In this document: piece after piece, positions 53,663 to 63,429 of the stretch
How the letters are laid out: the number at the start of each line of letters is the position of its first letter
Position numbering within the stretch: the stretch's first letter is position 1
From: Paenibacillus sp. J45TS6
Lineage (GTDB): Bacteria > Bacillota > Bacilli > Paenibacillales > Paenibacillaceae
Direction: 5' to 3'
DNA length: 64,000 nucleotides
Assembly (NCBI RefSeq): GCF_018403285.1
Contig: NZ_BOSJ01000001.1
Coordinates: 496,001 to 560,000, forward strand
The notes under the pieces: model-generated
Databases searched by the model: none
What the model was told of the DNA's origin: nothing
What the model saw: the letters and a program-made list of their open reading frames with translations, nothing else
Position numbers and translations under genes: made by a program

Positions 53663-54574
53663 ATGAAACCATTAGAGGGAAAAGTTGCACTCGTTGCAGG
53701 TGGAACCCGCGGAGCAGGTCGAGGAATTGCTATGGAACTAGGTGCGGCAGGCGCAACCGTATATGTAACGGGTCGAACAACCAAAAAGCAGATTTCAGAA
53801 TATGGACGTCCGGAAACGATTGAAGAGACTGCGGAATTAGTAACTGAACTTGGGGGGATTGGTATTCCGGTTCAAGTAGACCATCTAGTCCCCGAACAAG
53901 TAGCATCTTTAATAGAGAAAATAGAAAAAGAGCAAGGAAAACTTGATATCCTGGTAAACGATATATGGGGCGGGGAATACTTGACGGAGTGGGATACACC
54001 GGTGTGGCAGCACTCTCTCGATAAAGGCTTACGAATGCTTCGTCTTGGGGTAGAAACACACTTAATTACAAGTCACTATGCCTTGAAATTGCTTATTCAA
54101 AATAAAGGAGGCCTCGTGGTAGAAATCACCGATGGGACGGCCGATTATAATGCGGATCGCTACCGTTTGTCCCTATTTTATGATCTGACAAAGCAATCAG
54201 TCATTCGAATGGCAAAATCGCTTGCTCACGAACTCGCCCCTCATGAATGTACAGTTCTTGCTATTACACCAGGCTGGATGCGATCAGAAATCATGCTTGA
54301 AGTCTTTGGTGTCACCGAGGAGAACTGGAGAGATGGCACGAAAAAAGACCCGCACTTTATCATCTCTGAATCTCCGCGTTATATTGGACGAGCGGTTGCC
54401 GCGGTAGCGATGGATGAAAACAAACATGAACTAAACGGCAGCTCCTGTTCCAGCGGAGAGCTGGCAAAGAGATACCATTTTACAGATATAGATGGATCAC
54501 AGCCAGACTGCTTCCGCTATCTACAAGAAGTACAAGAAGCGGGAAAACCGGCAAACGCTGAAGGGTATCGTTAA
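53663..54574 (+). CDS. SDR family oxidoreductase
   Basis: 303 residues. Rossmann motif AGGTRGAGRGIAMELG (about 12-27) and VTGRTTKK suggesting NADP preference, LDILVNDIWGGE, and the catalytic YxxxK in FYDLTKQS (about 173). The usual catalytic Ser is not obvious at VVEITDGTADYN; Thr may replace it. ATG with AGGAG. Paired divergently with a WYL regulator. Substrate unknown. Confidence 0.88.
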   Translation: MKPLEGKVALVAGGTRGAGRGIAMELGAAGATVYVTGRTTKKQISEYGRPETIEETAELVTELGGIGIPVQVDHLVPEQVASLIEKIEKEQGKLDILVNDIWGGEYLTEWDTPVWQHSLDKGLRMLRLGVETHLITSHYALKLLIQNKGGLVVEITDGTADYNADRYRLSLFYDLTKQSVIRMAKSLAHELAPHECTVLAITPGWMRSEIMLEVFGVTEENWRDGTKKDPHFIISESPRYIGRAVAAVAMDENKHELNGSSCSSGELAKRYHFTDIDGSQPDCFRYLQEVQEAGKPANAEGYR

Positions 54575-54610
54575 TCTTAATGCAATCTATTCATACTTAG
54601 AAAGAAGGAA

Positions 54611-54640
54611 CCCCGGCCGAAAAATGACCTCGTACCGGGG
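54611..54640 (+). terminator. Weak hairpin after the SDR gene
   Basis: CCCCGG / CCGGGG arms 18 bases apart, with CTTCTG on the plus strand; no good T-run. Possible weak terminator. Confidence 0.35.
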
Positions 54641-54655
54641 CTTCTGAATACTAGT

Positions 54656-54741
54656 CCTATTTCTCACTGTCTAAAATACTTCTCGTCTGGATCTCCCCAT
54701 CCTAAACCTGATTCCAAATTACTGCTATAATATCCAAATAT
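54656..54741 (-). pseudogene. Relic of a comEC 3' end
   Basis: Positions 54656-54713 match the comEC 3' end at 55375-55432 with about seven differences in 58 bases. In the comEC frame it reads DGEIQTRSILDSEK-stop, compared with DGEIQTRSVLGSEK-stop in comEC, and a stop codon interrupts it upstream. Most differences are G-to-A on the coding strand. Homology fades by about 54741. Confidence 0.75.
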
Positions 54742-54744
54742 TAT

Positions 54745-54772
54745 TTGTCTTACTTCCTGTTTTTGCTAGAAT
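54745..54772 (+). promoter_or_regulatory. Candidate sigma-A promoter of the 149-residue membrane gene
   Basis: TTGTCT (54745-54750), 16 bp, TAGAAT (54767-54772), about 50 bp before the ATG. Confidence 0.5.
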
Positions 54773-54821
54773 AAAGTAAGACTCTTCATTCATTTGATAT
54801 TGAAAACGGAGGTCAGCATCC

Positions 54822-55271
54822 ATGACGACAAATAATCTAAGAGCTGATAGACCAAGCGGAAAGATTGCTTCGGCTATATTCACTGCCATTTTATTATCTA
54901 TTGTCACAGGTCTTTATCGGTATGTGCCTTTGGATGAAAGATTGGCAGATGTACACTATTATTCTTTTGGTTACACATTTACGATAACACTACTCATTAA
55001 CCTTGCTATTTTCCTTTTTTTAATTATGCCACTCTCTATATTGGTGGACGGATTGCTCATGTACAGAAGAAGAAATAACAAGTATTTTATCTTACTTTTA
55101 ACTTTCGAATATTGTCTTTTAGGCTTAATAAGCGGGGTTATCTTTTCGGCATTCATTCTGAATTTTGATACTTTTACTGCTCAAACTATTTATATCACTG
55201 TAGGTTCACTTGTGTTCTTAGCCTTCCAGTTGATATTCAATAGAATTTTCCCTACTACAAGAAGAAAGTAA
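54822..55271 (+). CDS. Four-helix membrane protein, family not recognised
   Basis: 149 residues: hydrophobic helices at about 15-32, 51-73, 87-110 and 119-140, joined by short charged loops (YRRRNNK) and a basic C-terminus TTRRK. CGGAGG precedes the ATG by 9 bp and a promoter lies upstream. It sits between a comEC 3' relic and the real comEC 3' end and is AT-rich, so it was probably brought in by recombination. Function unknown. Confidence 0.75.
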   Translation: MTTNNLRADRPSGKIASAIFTAILLSIVTGLYRYVPLDERLADVHYYSFGYTFTITLLINLAIFLFLIMPLSILVDGLLMYRRRNNKYFILLLTFEYCLLGLISGVIFSAFILNFDTFTAQTIYITVGSLVFLAFQLIFNRIFPTTRRK

Positions 55272-55375
55272 AGCCAAGAGTGGATTTTCGTTTTCACTCA
55301 GAGCATTCCATAACTCTTTCAACCCTTACCTCTTCTCTTCATTGCTTTTGGTCGCTGATCCACTTTTGTCTTCGC

Positions 55376-58237
55376 CTATTTCTCACTGCCTAAAACACTC
55401 CTCGTCTGGATCTCCCCATCCCGAACCCGAATTTGGACCTCTCCCATCATATCCGTTCTAAAAATTTCACTTCTGTGATCTTCCAACCTCTCTGTGACAA
55501 TCGGGTGAGGATGACCATACGTATTATTTACTCCTGCCGAGATAACGGAAAGACGAGGCTGAAAGTAGTTCAGCCATTCTTCCGTCGTTGAAGATTTGCT
55601 CCCATGATGAGCAACTTTTAGTACATCGATCGGAACTGTTTTGCTGTTGTTGCTGTTATTGCTGCTAATACTGCTATTACTATTGCTGTTGGAGCGACTT
55701 TCGTCAGCTGAGTTTTTTATTCTATCCAAAATATCAAGTTCCGCAGCGCTGTCTACATCGCCTGTAAACAGAAAAGATACCCCCTCCATCTCCATCAAAA
55801 ATACAACAGACACATGGTTTTGCTCTTCGAGAACAGGCAGTGCGGATATTTCTCCCATATCGTCTGAAGATGTATGAAGGATATTCTCCTCAGGAGCAAT
55901 AAAAGAAAGAGTGGTCTCTGAATCAGGGCGATACTCCATTCCGTCATAAACTTCATACATCGTCACTTTTTGTTCCAATACTGTATGTATAAGTTCTTGA
56001 TAAAAAGGTTTATCCGTTATCGTCCCATTACTTATGAACTTAGACACGGGTATATTTTCAAATACAGCTTGCAGTCCTCCCGCATGATCCTGATCCGCAT
56101 GGCTTAGAATGACCGCATCGAGTTTATGAACTCCTCGCTTTTTAAGCAGTGGCACGAGTAGTGATTTGCCTACTTCATATGGATCTCTTCGCTGTTTCCA
56201 GCTCGCCTGCTGTCCAAACTGAATGGTGCCTCCACCATCAACAAGAATATGCTTGCCTGTTGGCGTAGTGATCAGCATACTATCTCCTTGCCCCACATCA
56301 ATAAATGCAACCGTTCCTTCCCCCTTGCGATAGGGACCTTGATAACTAATCGTTAGACCTGCTAACAAAACAATAGATAAGATAATCACCGTGATTCTCT
56401 TCACAAAAGTAAAAGGTTCCCGTGCATAATATCCTGCGCCTTGGACTGAAAATAGACTTTCCAGCTCCGGCCAAGCGGATGAAATCTGTACGGCTTGAAA
56501 TACCTGTTGCAGACGGGTGCCACCGCTAAGTAAACCTTGTTTTTTCTCGTTATTCAGCACAGGGACAAATCCATTAGCAAAAGAAAAAGTGTGACTCATC
56601 CTCTTTACATCCGGCTGTACCGATTGCAACAGCGGCGTGAGCGGAACCGTATCCTCTGAACTCAAAGGGATCGGCTGTTTGCTTATCTTCCATTCCTTAA
56701 GCAGTTGGAAGAGGTAATATAGCAATAAATAATAACTCAGGACGATTATAAAGTGAGGTTTAGCCCAAATAAGCACAAACTGATCAAAGGTATTTAGCCA
56801 GGTTACAAAATCAAAGGTTAGTTGATTCAGCCAAGAGACAATCCATACGATCGGTTTCACTGCAGGTTCCCATATGTAAACAAGCAACAGCACAAGTGCG
56901 CCGAGCGGGAGAATAAGAAAACTAATAAAACTGACAAGTAGGAAATTGGCACCAAATGATAAAAGGGAAAACTGATTAAAATAAAACACCGTCATTGGAA
57001 AAGATAGCAACTGAGCCGCAATGGTGATGACAGCTGTTCCCGACAGCCACTTAGGCCAAGCATTAAAGTGAGGCTGAAGCAGCGGAACAAAGATCATAAG
57101 ACCCGCTGTCACTAAAAAAGAGAGCTGAAAACTGACATTTACCAGCATATACGGATCCATCCACAACATGATAAGAGCAGTGAGGCAAAGAATATTGAGC
57201 CCATCTTTCATCAGACCCTGCCTCGTCATATACAGCCCCATCATCGACATTATACCTGCTCTCACTACAGAGGGAGATGAACCCGACAACAACACATAAA
57301 ACGGGATCAGCAGAAAAGTCACAACAAGTGCCGTCTCCTTACTGAGCCGAAGAAGAGATAACAATAACAGCAGTCCCGAAACATAAATTGCGACATGCAT
57401 TCCAGATATAGCGAGAATATGGGTAAGCCCGAGTTTAGAAAAATCCCCGTACGTATCTGCATCAATCTCATCACCAATACCGATAACAAGACCTTTCATG
57501 TATCCGGCATGAGGTTCCTCAAACATAGATTCCATTTGGCTTCCTAGTTCTTTTCGAGCTGAATCACTCAGTCGGAGTACGATATACTTACTAAACCACG
57601 TTTCAAGAGGCTCATGGGCAATTCCTTCTGCACCTTTTCCTTTGAGCAACCAGTGAATATGAAGACGCTGTAAATACTGTCCATAATCAAAACTCCCAAA
57701 ATTCCTCGCTCCCCCCGGGATCTCCAAGGTGCCTGTAAATTGAATCTGATCTCCTCGTTTCCATCCCTCTGCTATCTCTTGCTCTCCTTCTTCCAGCAGC
57801 TTAAGCTGAACTTGCACCTTCTCCTTAATTTCAGAGAGTTTATCTTCCACTTTCTCATTACCGGACCCTAGCGGGCGGACACCCTGAAGTGAAAGTACAA
57901 ATTGTGCCCGGTCTCCGTCGACTTTGACTTTAGAGGCAATCGTCCCCTCCACCTCAACGGACATCCCGACTACTTCAGCAGGTATCACGTTAAGCGTGGT
58001 CGGCAGTTTGCTCACGTTACGCACTTCTGTCCACTCCATATAACAAGAAGACACAAGAACAGCCATCAGCAAAACTAGCGAATATACTCCTTGTATTCGT
58101 TGCAAATAGAGGAATATACCAAGCAGCAATAAGACTCCGAGGAGGATCCTGATCAGGGACCATCCATTATAGAGATAAGCTGCCGAACTCCCCATAATCC
58201 AGCACACACAAAATAAGGCAAGCGGCCTCCCTTTCAA
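55376..58237 (-). CDS. comEC: DNA internalisation channel protein ComEC/Rec2
   Basis: About 953 residues. N-terminal TM pair and OB-like region (DUF4131), the Competence domain with about eight TM helices (GLTHILAISGMHVAIYVSG), then a metallo-beta-lactamase domain with VDVGQGDSM-like FIDVGQGDSMLI, SHADQDHAGG and KVAHHGSKSS. It forms the inner-membrane pore for transforming DNA. A Ser/Asn-rich insert lies just before VAHHGS. I prefer the TTG at 58237 (AGGAGG nine bases upstream); the GTG at 58294 has no RBS and lies inside the comEB terminator. Confidence 0.93.
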   Translation of the reverse strand: MKGRPLALFCVCWIMGSSAAYLYNGWSLIRILLGVLLLLGIFLYLQRIQGVYSLVLLMAVLVSSCYMEWTEVRNVSKLPTTLNVIPAEVVGMSVEVEGTIASKVKVDGDRAQFVLSLQGVRPLGSGNEKVEDKLSEIKEKVQVQLKLLEEGEQEIAEGWKRGDQIQFTGTLEIPGGARNFGSFDYGQYLQRLHIHWLLKGKGAEGIAHEPLETWFSKYIVLRLSDSARKELGSQMESMFEEPHAGYMKGLVIGIGDEIDADTYGDFSKLGLTHILAISGMHVAIYVSGLLLLLSLLRLSKETALVVTFLLIPFYVLLSGSSPSVVRAGIMSMMGLYMTRQGLMKDGLNILCLTALIMLWMDPYMLVNVSFQLSFLVTAGLMIFVPLLQPHFNAWPKWLSGTAVITIAAQLLSFPMTVFYFNQFSLLSFGANFLLVSFISFLILPLGALVLLLVYIWEPAVKPIVWIVSWLNQLTFDFVTWLNTFDQFVLIWAKPHFIIVLSYYLLLYYLFQLLKEWKISKQPIPLSSEDTVPLTPLLQSVQPDVKRMSHTFSFANGFVPVLNNEKKQGLLSGGTRLQQVFQAVQISSAWPELESLFSVQGAGYYAREPFTFVKRITVIILSIVLLAGLTISYQGPYRKGEGTVAFIDVGQGDSMLITTPTGKHILVDGGGTIQFGQQASWKQRRDPYEVGKSLLVPLLKKRGVHKLDAVILSHADQDHAGGLQAVFENIPVSKFISNGTITDKPFYQELIHTVLEQKVTMYEVYDGMEYRPDSETTLSFIAPEENILHTSSDDMGEISALPVLEEQNHVSVVFLMEMEGVSFLFTGDVDSAAELDILDRIKNSADESRSNSNSNSSISSNNSNNSKTVPIDVLKVAHHGSKSSTTEEWLNYFQPRLSVISAGVNNTYGHPHPIVTERLEDHRSEIFRTDMMGEVQIRVRDGEIQTRSVLGSEK
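55635..55692. repeat. Trinucleotide repeat tract in comEC coding Ser/Asn
   Basis: A run of TGT/TGC/TAC/TAT-type triplets on the plus strand codes a stretch of about 18 Ser and Asn residues. Such tracts vary in length by slippage. Confidence 0.75.
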
Positions 58238-58249
58238 AGTCCTTTTCCT

Positions 58250-58314
58250 CCTCAAAAAGAAAAGAAGAACCCTATAAAGAGCCAGCTTTGACACTGTTCT
58301 TCATAAGGTTCTTC
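58250..58314 (-). terminator. Rho-independent terminator of comEB, ahead of comEC
   Basis: GAAGAACCTTAT pairs with ATAGGGTTCTTC (arms at 58303-58314 and 58264-58276); CTTTTCTTTTTG follows on the minus strand. It lies between comEB and the proposed comEC TTG start. Confidence 0.6.
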
Positions 58315-58357
58315 CTTATTATTTCGATCCTTGTATTCTATTGTTGATCTTATATCT

Positions 58358-58876
58358 CTAATTAAGCACCGTCATTATAGTTTCTTTTGGAGGTTCATAG
58401 GTGCTCAGTGAACGGAAGGTAATCCCTTTTTGCTCCATCATTTGACGCACTTTTGATGTATCTTTCGGATATGGCCGGTGATATACAATCTCAACGATTC
58501 CACTGTTCGCAAGCATATTAGCGCAAGTCCAGCAAGGTTCATCTGTTACATAAACACTTGAACCTTCCCGGTCCGCACGATCAGTAAACAGCAGCAAATT
58601 TTGCTCTGCATGAATCGTGCGCACGCAGCGCTGTTTCTTGATCATTTCTTCCTTGCCGTCTTTAACGATTAATTCGTACTCTTCCGAAATCATACATCCT
58701 GCTTCCAAACAGTCCGGCACACCCATAGGCGCTCCATTATATGCGGTTCCAAGCAGCTTCTTCCCCTGAACGAGAACTGCACCTACATGTCTGCGCGAAC
58801 ACCGGGAACGAGTAGATACCATATAAGCAATATCCATGAAGTACGTATCCCAGTCTTTTCTTACCCCCGTATTCAT
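58358..58876 (-). CDS. comEB: ComE operon protein 2, dCMP deaminase family (ComEB)
   Basis: 172 residues. Zinc deaminase motifs: HAEQNLLLF with catalytic Glu, and PCWTCANMLAN for the two Cys ligands; the N-terminus RKDWDTYFMDIAYMVSTRS is typical. It deaminates dCMP to dUMP, though in competence it appears dispensable in Bacillus. ATG with GGAGAAGG. Second gene of the comE operon. Confidence 0.94.
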   Translation of the reverse strand: MNTGVRKDWDTYFMDIAYMVSTRSRCSRRHVGAVLVQGKKLLGTAYNGAPMGVPDCLEAGCMISEEYELIVKDGKEEMIKKQRCVRTIHAEQNLLLFTDRADREGSSVYVTDEPCWTCANMLANSGIVEIVYHRPYPKDTSKVRQMMEQKGITFRSLSTYEPPKETIMTVLN

Positions 58877-58957
58877 CCTTCTCCACTTCTCCTTACCTCT
58901 AAGTTTGTTTAAATGTTTGCAATGTAAGCATTCAGAAAGTCTCGATAAAATAATACT

Positions 58958-59542
58958 CTAATCTATCACAACATAGGGTGACATTTTCTCAAGCATCTTC
59001 ATCCCGATCCCCTTGACCTTGGTCAGGTCACTCGGTTTGGTAAAGGAGCCGTGTTCTGTACGATAATCAATAATTGCTTGTGCTTTCTTCTCACCAATAC
59101 CAGGTAGATTCATCAATTCTTCACGTGATGCTGTATTTACGGCTATTCTGCCATCTGTATTGGCTGAAGATGGAGCGCTCTGACTCTGAGTACCTTGTTC
59201 TTCTATAGAAGTAGTCTCGGCAGGCTTTACTGTTTCCTCTTGCGTCGGTTTTGCATCAACTTCATTAGGTCCTGTCTTATCAATTTCTACTTTTTCTATT
59301 TCTTTTTCTATCTCTTTCTCTACAGTAGGAACTGCCGGCTGTATTTCCGGTAAAGTAGTTTTATCCGAAACTGCTGGGCTCTCCTCCTGCTGTGTCACTG
59401 CTGTCGTATCACTCACCGATATAGCTGCCCTGTCATTAATAGCAGTCCATTCCGCAGGCGCCGGGTCACTCTTTCCTCCGAACAAGATTAAACCACTCCC
59501 AAGGAAAGCCCCAATCGTTAACAGCACTGTCGCTTTCTTCAC
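58958..59542 (-). CDS. comEA: Competence protein ComEA (DNA receptor)
   Basis: About 194 residues. Signal-anchor ([21 protein letters not shown]), an acidic Glu/Lys/Thr/Pro linker (about 45-125) and a C-terminal double helix-hairpin-helix domain [20 protein letters not shown] to [20 protein letters not shown] that binds double-stranded DNA. I favour the GTG at 59542, eleven bases after GGGAGG; the frame is open to 59656. Divergent from comER. Confidence 0.93.
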   Translation of the reverse strand: MKKATVLLTIGAFLGSGLILFGGKSDPAPAEWTAINDRAAISVSDTTAVTQQEESPAVSDKTTLPEIQPAVPTVEKEIEKEIEKVEIDKTGPNEVDAKPTQEETVKPAETTSIEEQGTQSQSAPSSANTDGRIAVNTASREELMNLPGIGEKKAQAIIDYRTEHGSFTKPSDLTKVKGIGMKMLEKMSPYVVID

Positions 59543-59674
59543 CGTATTCAAAACCTCCCAAACGATTATCATACCTAGGTAAAACTTATCGTCATGTCGT
59601 CCAAGTCTTGATGCATACATTAAGAAGAACGTGCCCGCGCCAGTACCGTAAAGCAAGAAAGGGGGAACCTCAAG

Positions 59675-60523
59675 ATGTTGAAGGTCGGATTTATAGGAAC
59701 CGGCAGCATGGGAAGTTTACTCATTAACGCCTTCCTTGCTTCCGGAGCACTTGACGCGTATCAAATTACTGCAAGCAATCGAACCCGTGAAAAAGTCGTA
59801 AACTTAGCTTCTCTGCATCCAGGTCTTTATCCAGCAGAAACCAATCGTGAAACTGCCGAAAGAAGCAACATTGTATTTCTTTGTATCAAACCGCATGAAT
59901 TTAAAGAAGTCATCGAATATATTAAACCCGTCGTTACTCCTGATCAGATCATGATCTCGATTACGAGTCCTGTTCAAATCAGACACTTGGAATCCGTCTT
60001 ACCATGTAAAATCACGAAAATCATTCCGAGTATTACTCACTTAACCGGCAGCGGCGCTTCCTTATGTATTCATGGAAATCGAATGAATGATGAAGACAAA
60101 AAACGGGTTGAGATGCTATTCAGCTACATTAGCAGACCGATACGCGTGGAAGAAACCTATACCCGAATCAGCTCTGATTTTAGCAGCTGCGGACCTGCCT
60201 TTGTTGCCTTTTTTCTGGAACAATGGATTGATGCAGCAGTTCGCAAGACGGGAATCACTTCAGATGAAGCGACTCGTCTTGCGAGTGAAATGCTGCTTGG
60301 TACAGGTAAATTACTAGCAGAAGGAGCTGTGACTCCGTCACAGCTCCAAGAACGTGTTGCCGTACCCGGCGGTATAACCGCCAAAGCCTTGAACCTGCTT
60401 GATTCAAGCCTCGCGGGTGTATTTGATCAGCTCATTCAGGTCACGCACGCGAAGTACGAAAAAGACCTGGAAGCGCTAGATGCTGAATTTGGTGCAGGTG
60501 AGATTAACCGGCAACAATATTAA
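59675..60523 (+). CDS. comER: Late competence protein ComER (ProC-like)
   Basis: 282 residues. N-terminal Rossmann motif [17 protein letters not shown] and [11 protein letters not shown], then [12 protein letters not shown] and the C-terminal dimerisation domain with [16 protein letters not shown]. It is a pyrroline-5-carboxylate reductase relative linked to comE in Bacillus, with effects on sporulation or biofilm reported. ATG with AAGGGGG. Its end overlaps leuS by 20 bp on the opposite strand. Confidence 0.92.
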   Translation: MLKVGFIGTGSMGSLLINAFLASGALDAYQITASNRTREKVVNLASLHPGLYPAETNRETAERSNIVFLCIKPHEFKEVIEYIKPVVTPDQIMISITSPVQIRHLESVLPCKITKIIPSITHLTGSGASLCIHGNRMNDEDKKRVEMLFSYISRPIRVEETYTRISSDFSSCGPAFVAFFLEQWIDAAVRKTGITSDEATRLASEMLLGTGKLLAEGAVTPSQLQERVAVPGGITAKALNLLDSSLAGVFDQLIQVTHAKYEKDLEALDAEFGAGEINRQQY

Positions 60524-62942
60524 CCAGTTTGCCTGGTACTGCAATCACCTTACGGATGGTTTTGCCTTCTAGTGCTTCCTTGATTGCAGGAATCTCTAAG
60601 CTGAACGCTTCAAGACCTTTTGCATCAAGATCAGCTGCAACGCTTGCGCGCTGTACGATTTTACCGTTAATTTGAATTACGATTTCTACTTCTGCATCAA
60701 CGGTTAGTGCCTCATCATACTGCGGCCAGGATACATAGCTGATGCTCTCTTCGTGACCAAGACGTGACCACAACTCTTCTGCGATATGCGGAGCAAGAGG
60801 AGCAAGCATCTGTACAAAGTTCTCCATTGCTTCGCGTGGCAGACGGTCTGCTTTGTACGCATCATTAGTGAAGATCATCAGCTGACTGATCGCTGTATTA
60901 AAGCGTAGATGCTCGAGATCATCGGTAACTTTCTTAATTGTTTTGTGCCATGTACGTTTGAAATCGTCATCTCCGCCATCGCCAATTTTCTCATTAAGCG
61001 TACCATCTTCATTAATAAACAAACGCCACACACGTGCTAGGAAACGATAAGCTCCTTCTACGCCATTCTCGTTCCAAGGTTTGGTTGCCTCAAGCGGCCC
61101 CATAAACATTTCGTAAATCCGCAGCGTATCTGCACCGTATTTATCCACAATCTCATCTGGATTAATTACGTTGCCGCGGGACTTACTCATTTTCTCATTA
61201 TTGGTTCCAAGAATCATTCCTTGGTTTACGAGTTTATGGAATGGTTCTTTCGTATCAACGATGCCTAGATCATACAGAACTTTATGCCAGAAACGTGCAT
61301 AGAGCAAGTGAAGTACCGCATGTTCTGCTCCGCCAATGTACAAGTCAACTGGCAACCATTCACGTTGTTTTTCTTTGGATACCAGTTCCTTATCATTGTG
61401 CGGATCAATAAAGCGCAGGTAATACCAGCAGCTTCCAGCCCATTGCGGCATGGTATTGGTCTCACGGCGCGCCTTCATTCCTGTTTCTGGATCGATTGTG
61501 TTTACCCAGTCCGTTGCATTTGCAAGCGGTGATTCGCCCGTACCGGACGGTTTGATCTCATCCATCTCTGGAAGCACAAGCGGAAGTTCACTTTCAGGTA
61601 CAGTTTTCATCGTACCGTCTTCCAGATGCAGAATTGGAATAGGTTCACCCCAATAACGCTGACGGCTAAAGAGCCAGTCACGAAGTCTATACGTTACTTT
61701 TCCTTCGCCTTTTCCATTCTCCTCAAGCCATGCGATTGCTTTGGCAATAGCTTCTTCATTCTCAAGACCATCCAGCATACCGGAATTTACGTGTGGGCCA
61801 TCACCCGTGTAGGCTTCTTTTTCCACATCTCCGCCCGATACCACTTCAATGATTTCAAGACCAAATTGTTTTGCAAATTCCCAGTCACGAGAATCATGTG
61901 CAGGCACTGCCATAATCGCACCTGTTCCGTAACCAGCAAGGACATAATCCGCAATCCATACCGGCACTTTTGCACCGCTGATTGGATTGATCGCATACGC
62001 GCCAGTAAATACACCTGTTTTTTCTTTCGCAAGATCCGTACGCTCAAGGTCACTCTTACGTGCCGCTTGATCTTGATATGCTTTCACCGCAGCCTGTTGC
62101 TCCGGTTTCGTGATCTTCTCCACCAGTTCGTGTTCAGGAGCAAGAACTGCATAAGTTGCACCGAACAGCGTGTCTGGGCGTGTCGTAAATACTTTCAGCT
62201 GTTCTTCATGTCCTTCCAGCTCAAACGTCACTTCCGCACCTTTGGAGCGTCCGATCCAGTTACGCTGCATATCTTTAATGCTCTCTGCCCAGTCCAGTTC
62301 ATCCAGATCATCAAGAAGACGGTCTGCGTATTCAGTAATTTTCAGTACCCATTGACGCATTGGTTTACGTACGACAGGGAAGCCTCCACGCTCACTTTTC
62401 CCATCAATTACTTCTTCGTTTGCAAGAACCGTTCCAAGCTCTTCACACCAGTTCACCGGAACTTCAGATACATAAGCAAGACCACGTTTGTACAGCTGGA
62501 TAAAGATCCACTGTGTCCACTTGTAGTAGTCAGGATCTGTCGTGCTGATCTCACGATCCCAGTCATATGAAAATCCAAGTGATTTAATCTGACGGCGGAA
62601 GTTATTTACATTCTTCACCGTTATATCACGCGGATGTTCTCCTGTATCAATCGCATGCTGTTCTGCCGGAAGTCCAAAAGCATCCCAACCCATCGGATGA
62701 AGAACATTATATCCGCGCATTCTTTTGTAGCGAGATACGATATCAGTCGCTGTATATCCTTCTGGATGTCCTACATGGAGACCTGCTCCTGAAGGATAAG
62801 GGAACATATCAAGGGCATAAAACTTCGGTTTATCTGCCTCTTCCCCTGTTTTAAATGTTTTGTTAGCATCCCAATATTGTTGCCATTTCGGCTCAATGGA
62901 TTGCGGTTGATAGCCGTGCTTCGGCTGTTCTTTCTGACTCAA
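60504..62942 (-). CDS. leuS: Leucine-tRNA ligase
   Basis: 812 residues. HIGH-type motif in [14 protein letters not shown] (about 48-61), editing domain with [12 protein letters not shown] and [20 protein letters not shown] near 584 and an anticodon-binding C-terminus. It charges tRNA-Leu. Start TTG at 62942, seven bases after AGGAGG. Its expression should be governed by the leucine T-box upstream. The last 20 bp are shared with comER in opposite orientation. Confidence 0.97.
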   Translation of the reverse strand: MSQKEQPKHGYQPQSIEPKWQQYWDANKTFKTGEEADKPKFYALDMFPYPSGAGLHVGHPEGYTATDIVSRYKRMRGYNVLHPMGWDAFGLPAEQHAIDTGEHPRDITVKNVNNFRRQIKSLGFSYDWDREISTTDPDYYKWTQWIFIQLYKRGLAYVSEVPVNWCEELGTVLANEEVIDGKSERGGFPVVRKPMRQWVLKITEYADRLLDDLDELDWAESIKDMQRNWIGRSKGAEVTFELEGHEEQLKVFTTRPDTLFGATYAVLAPEHELVEKITKPEQQAAVKAYQDQAARKSDLERTDLAKEKTGVFTGAYAINPISGAKVPVWIADYVLAGYGTGAIMAVPAHDSRDWEFAKQFGLEIIEVVSGGDVEKEAYTGDGPHVNSGMLDGLENEEAIAKAIAWLEENGKGEGKVTYRLRDWLFSRQRYWGEPIPILHLEDGTMKTVPESELPLVLPEMDEIKPSGTGESPLANATDWVNTIDPETGMKARRETNTMPQWAGSCWYYLRFIDPHNDKELVSKEKQREWLPVDLYIGGAEHAVLHLLYARFWHKVLYDLGIVDTKEPFHKLVNQGMILGTNNEKMSKSRGNVINPDEIVDKYGADTLRIYEMFMGPLEATKPWNENGVEGAYRFLARVWRLFINEDGTLNEKIGDGGDDDFKRTWHKTIKKVTDDLEHLRFNTAISQLMIFTNDAYKADRLPREAMENFVQMLAPLAPHIAEELWSRLGHEESISYVSWPQYDEALTVDAEVEIVIQINGKIVQRASVAADLDAKGLEAFSLEIPAIKEALEGKTIRKVIAVPGKLVNIVAG

Positions 62943-63026
62943 TGTCCATCCTCCTCGTCATATGAAACGTTAGAACCGGATCACGCCTTGAGCATGTCAT
63001 ACCATGCCAAAACGTATCACGGACCA

Positions 63027-63311
63027 ACAAAAAAACCTCCGCATCCCATAGCGTGTCATCGCTAGGGACGAGAGGTTAGATTCCCGTGGTACCACCCTAG
63101 TTAGCGGACATACGTGCTTCGCTGTCCACTCCCTTAAGCACCCTGTAACGGTGGTGAACCGATGAGGCTTACCCTATAAATATAGCCTGACCTCATATCT
63201 CCAAGGCGAGTTCATACAACCATGGCAACCAGCTTGCACCACCCGCTGGCTCTCTGTTATGCATAGGTTCTATTACTATTCCTCTTCATCGAAAACATTT
63301 TAAGTTTAATC
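63027..63311 (-). promoter_or_regulatory. T-box riboswitch of leuS, leucine CUC specifier
   Basis: Minus-strand leader. It begins GATGAAGAGGAATAGTAA, then the stem I elements, and GAA-CTC-GCCTTGGAG, where CTC (63208-63210) is the Leu specifier. The T-box core GGTGGTACCACGG covers 63085-63094. The terminator pairs AACCTCTCG with TGCGGAGGTT and ends in TTTTTTTG (63027-63077). Uncharged tRNA-Leu should stabilise the antiterminator. Confidence 0.95.
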
Positions 63312-63317
63312 GCAATC

Positions 63318-63347
63318 ATTATACAAGACTGTAACAGATAAAGTCAA
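63318..63347 (-). promoter_or_regulatory. Sigma-A promoter of the leuS T-box leader
   Basis: Minus-strand TTGACT (63342-63347), 18 bp, TATAAT (63318-63323). The predicted start is about 10 bases before the T-box leader. Confidence 0.85.
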
Positions 63348-63429
63348 ATAACGCTGTAAACTCCTGTCATACCTTTTGTTTTTAAGAAGAAAATAGCCAG
63401 TAGAAAGAGATCCTGCTGATCCTCTCAAT

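Noticed and set aside
61626-62570. 314-residue open frame on the plus strand opposite leuS
   Set aside because: Shadow of leuS; Cys/Phe-rich with no recognisable domains.
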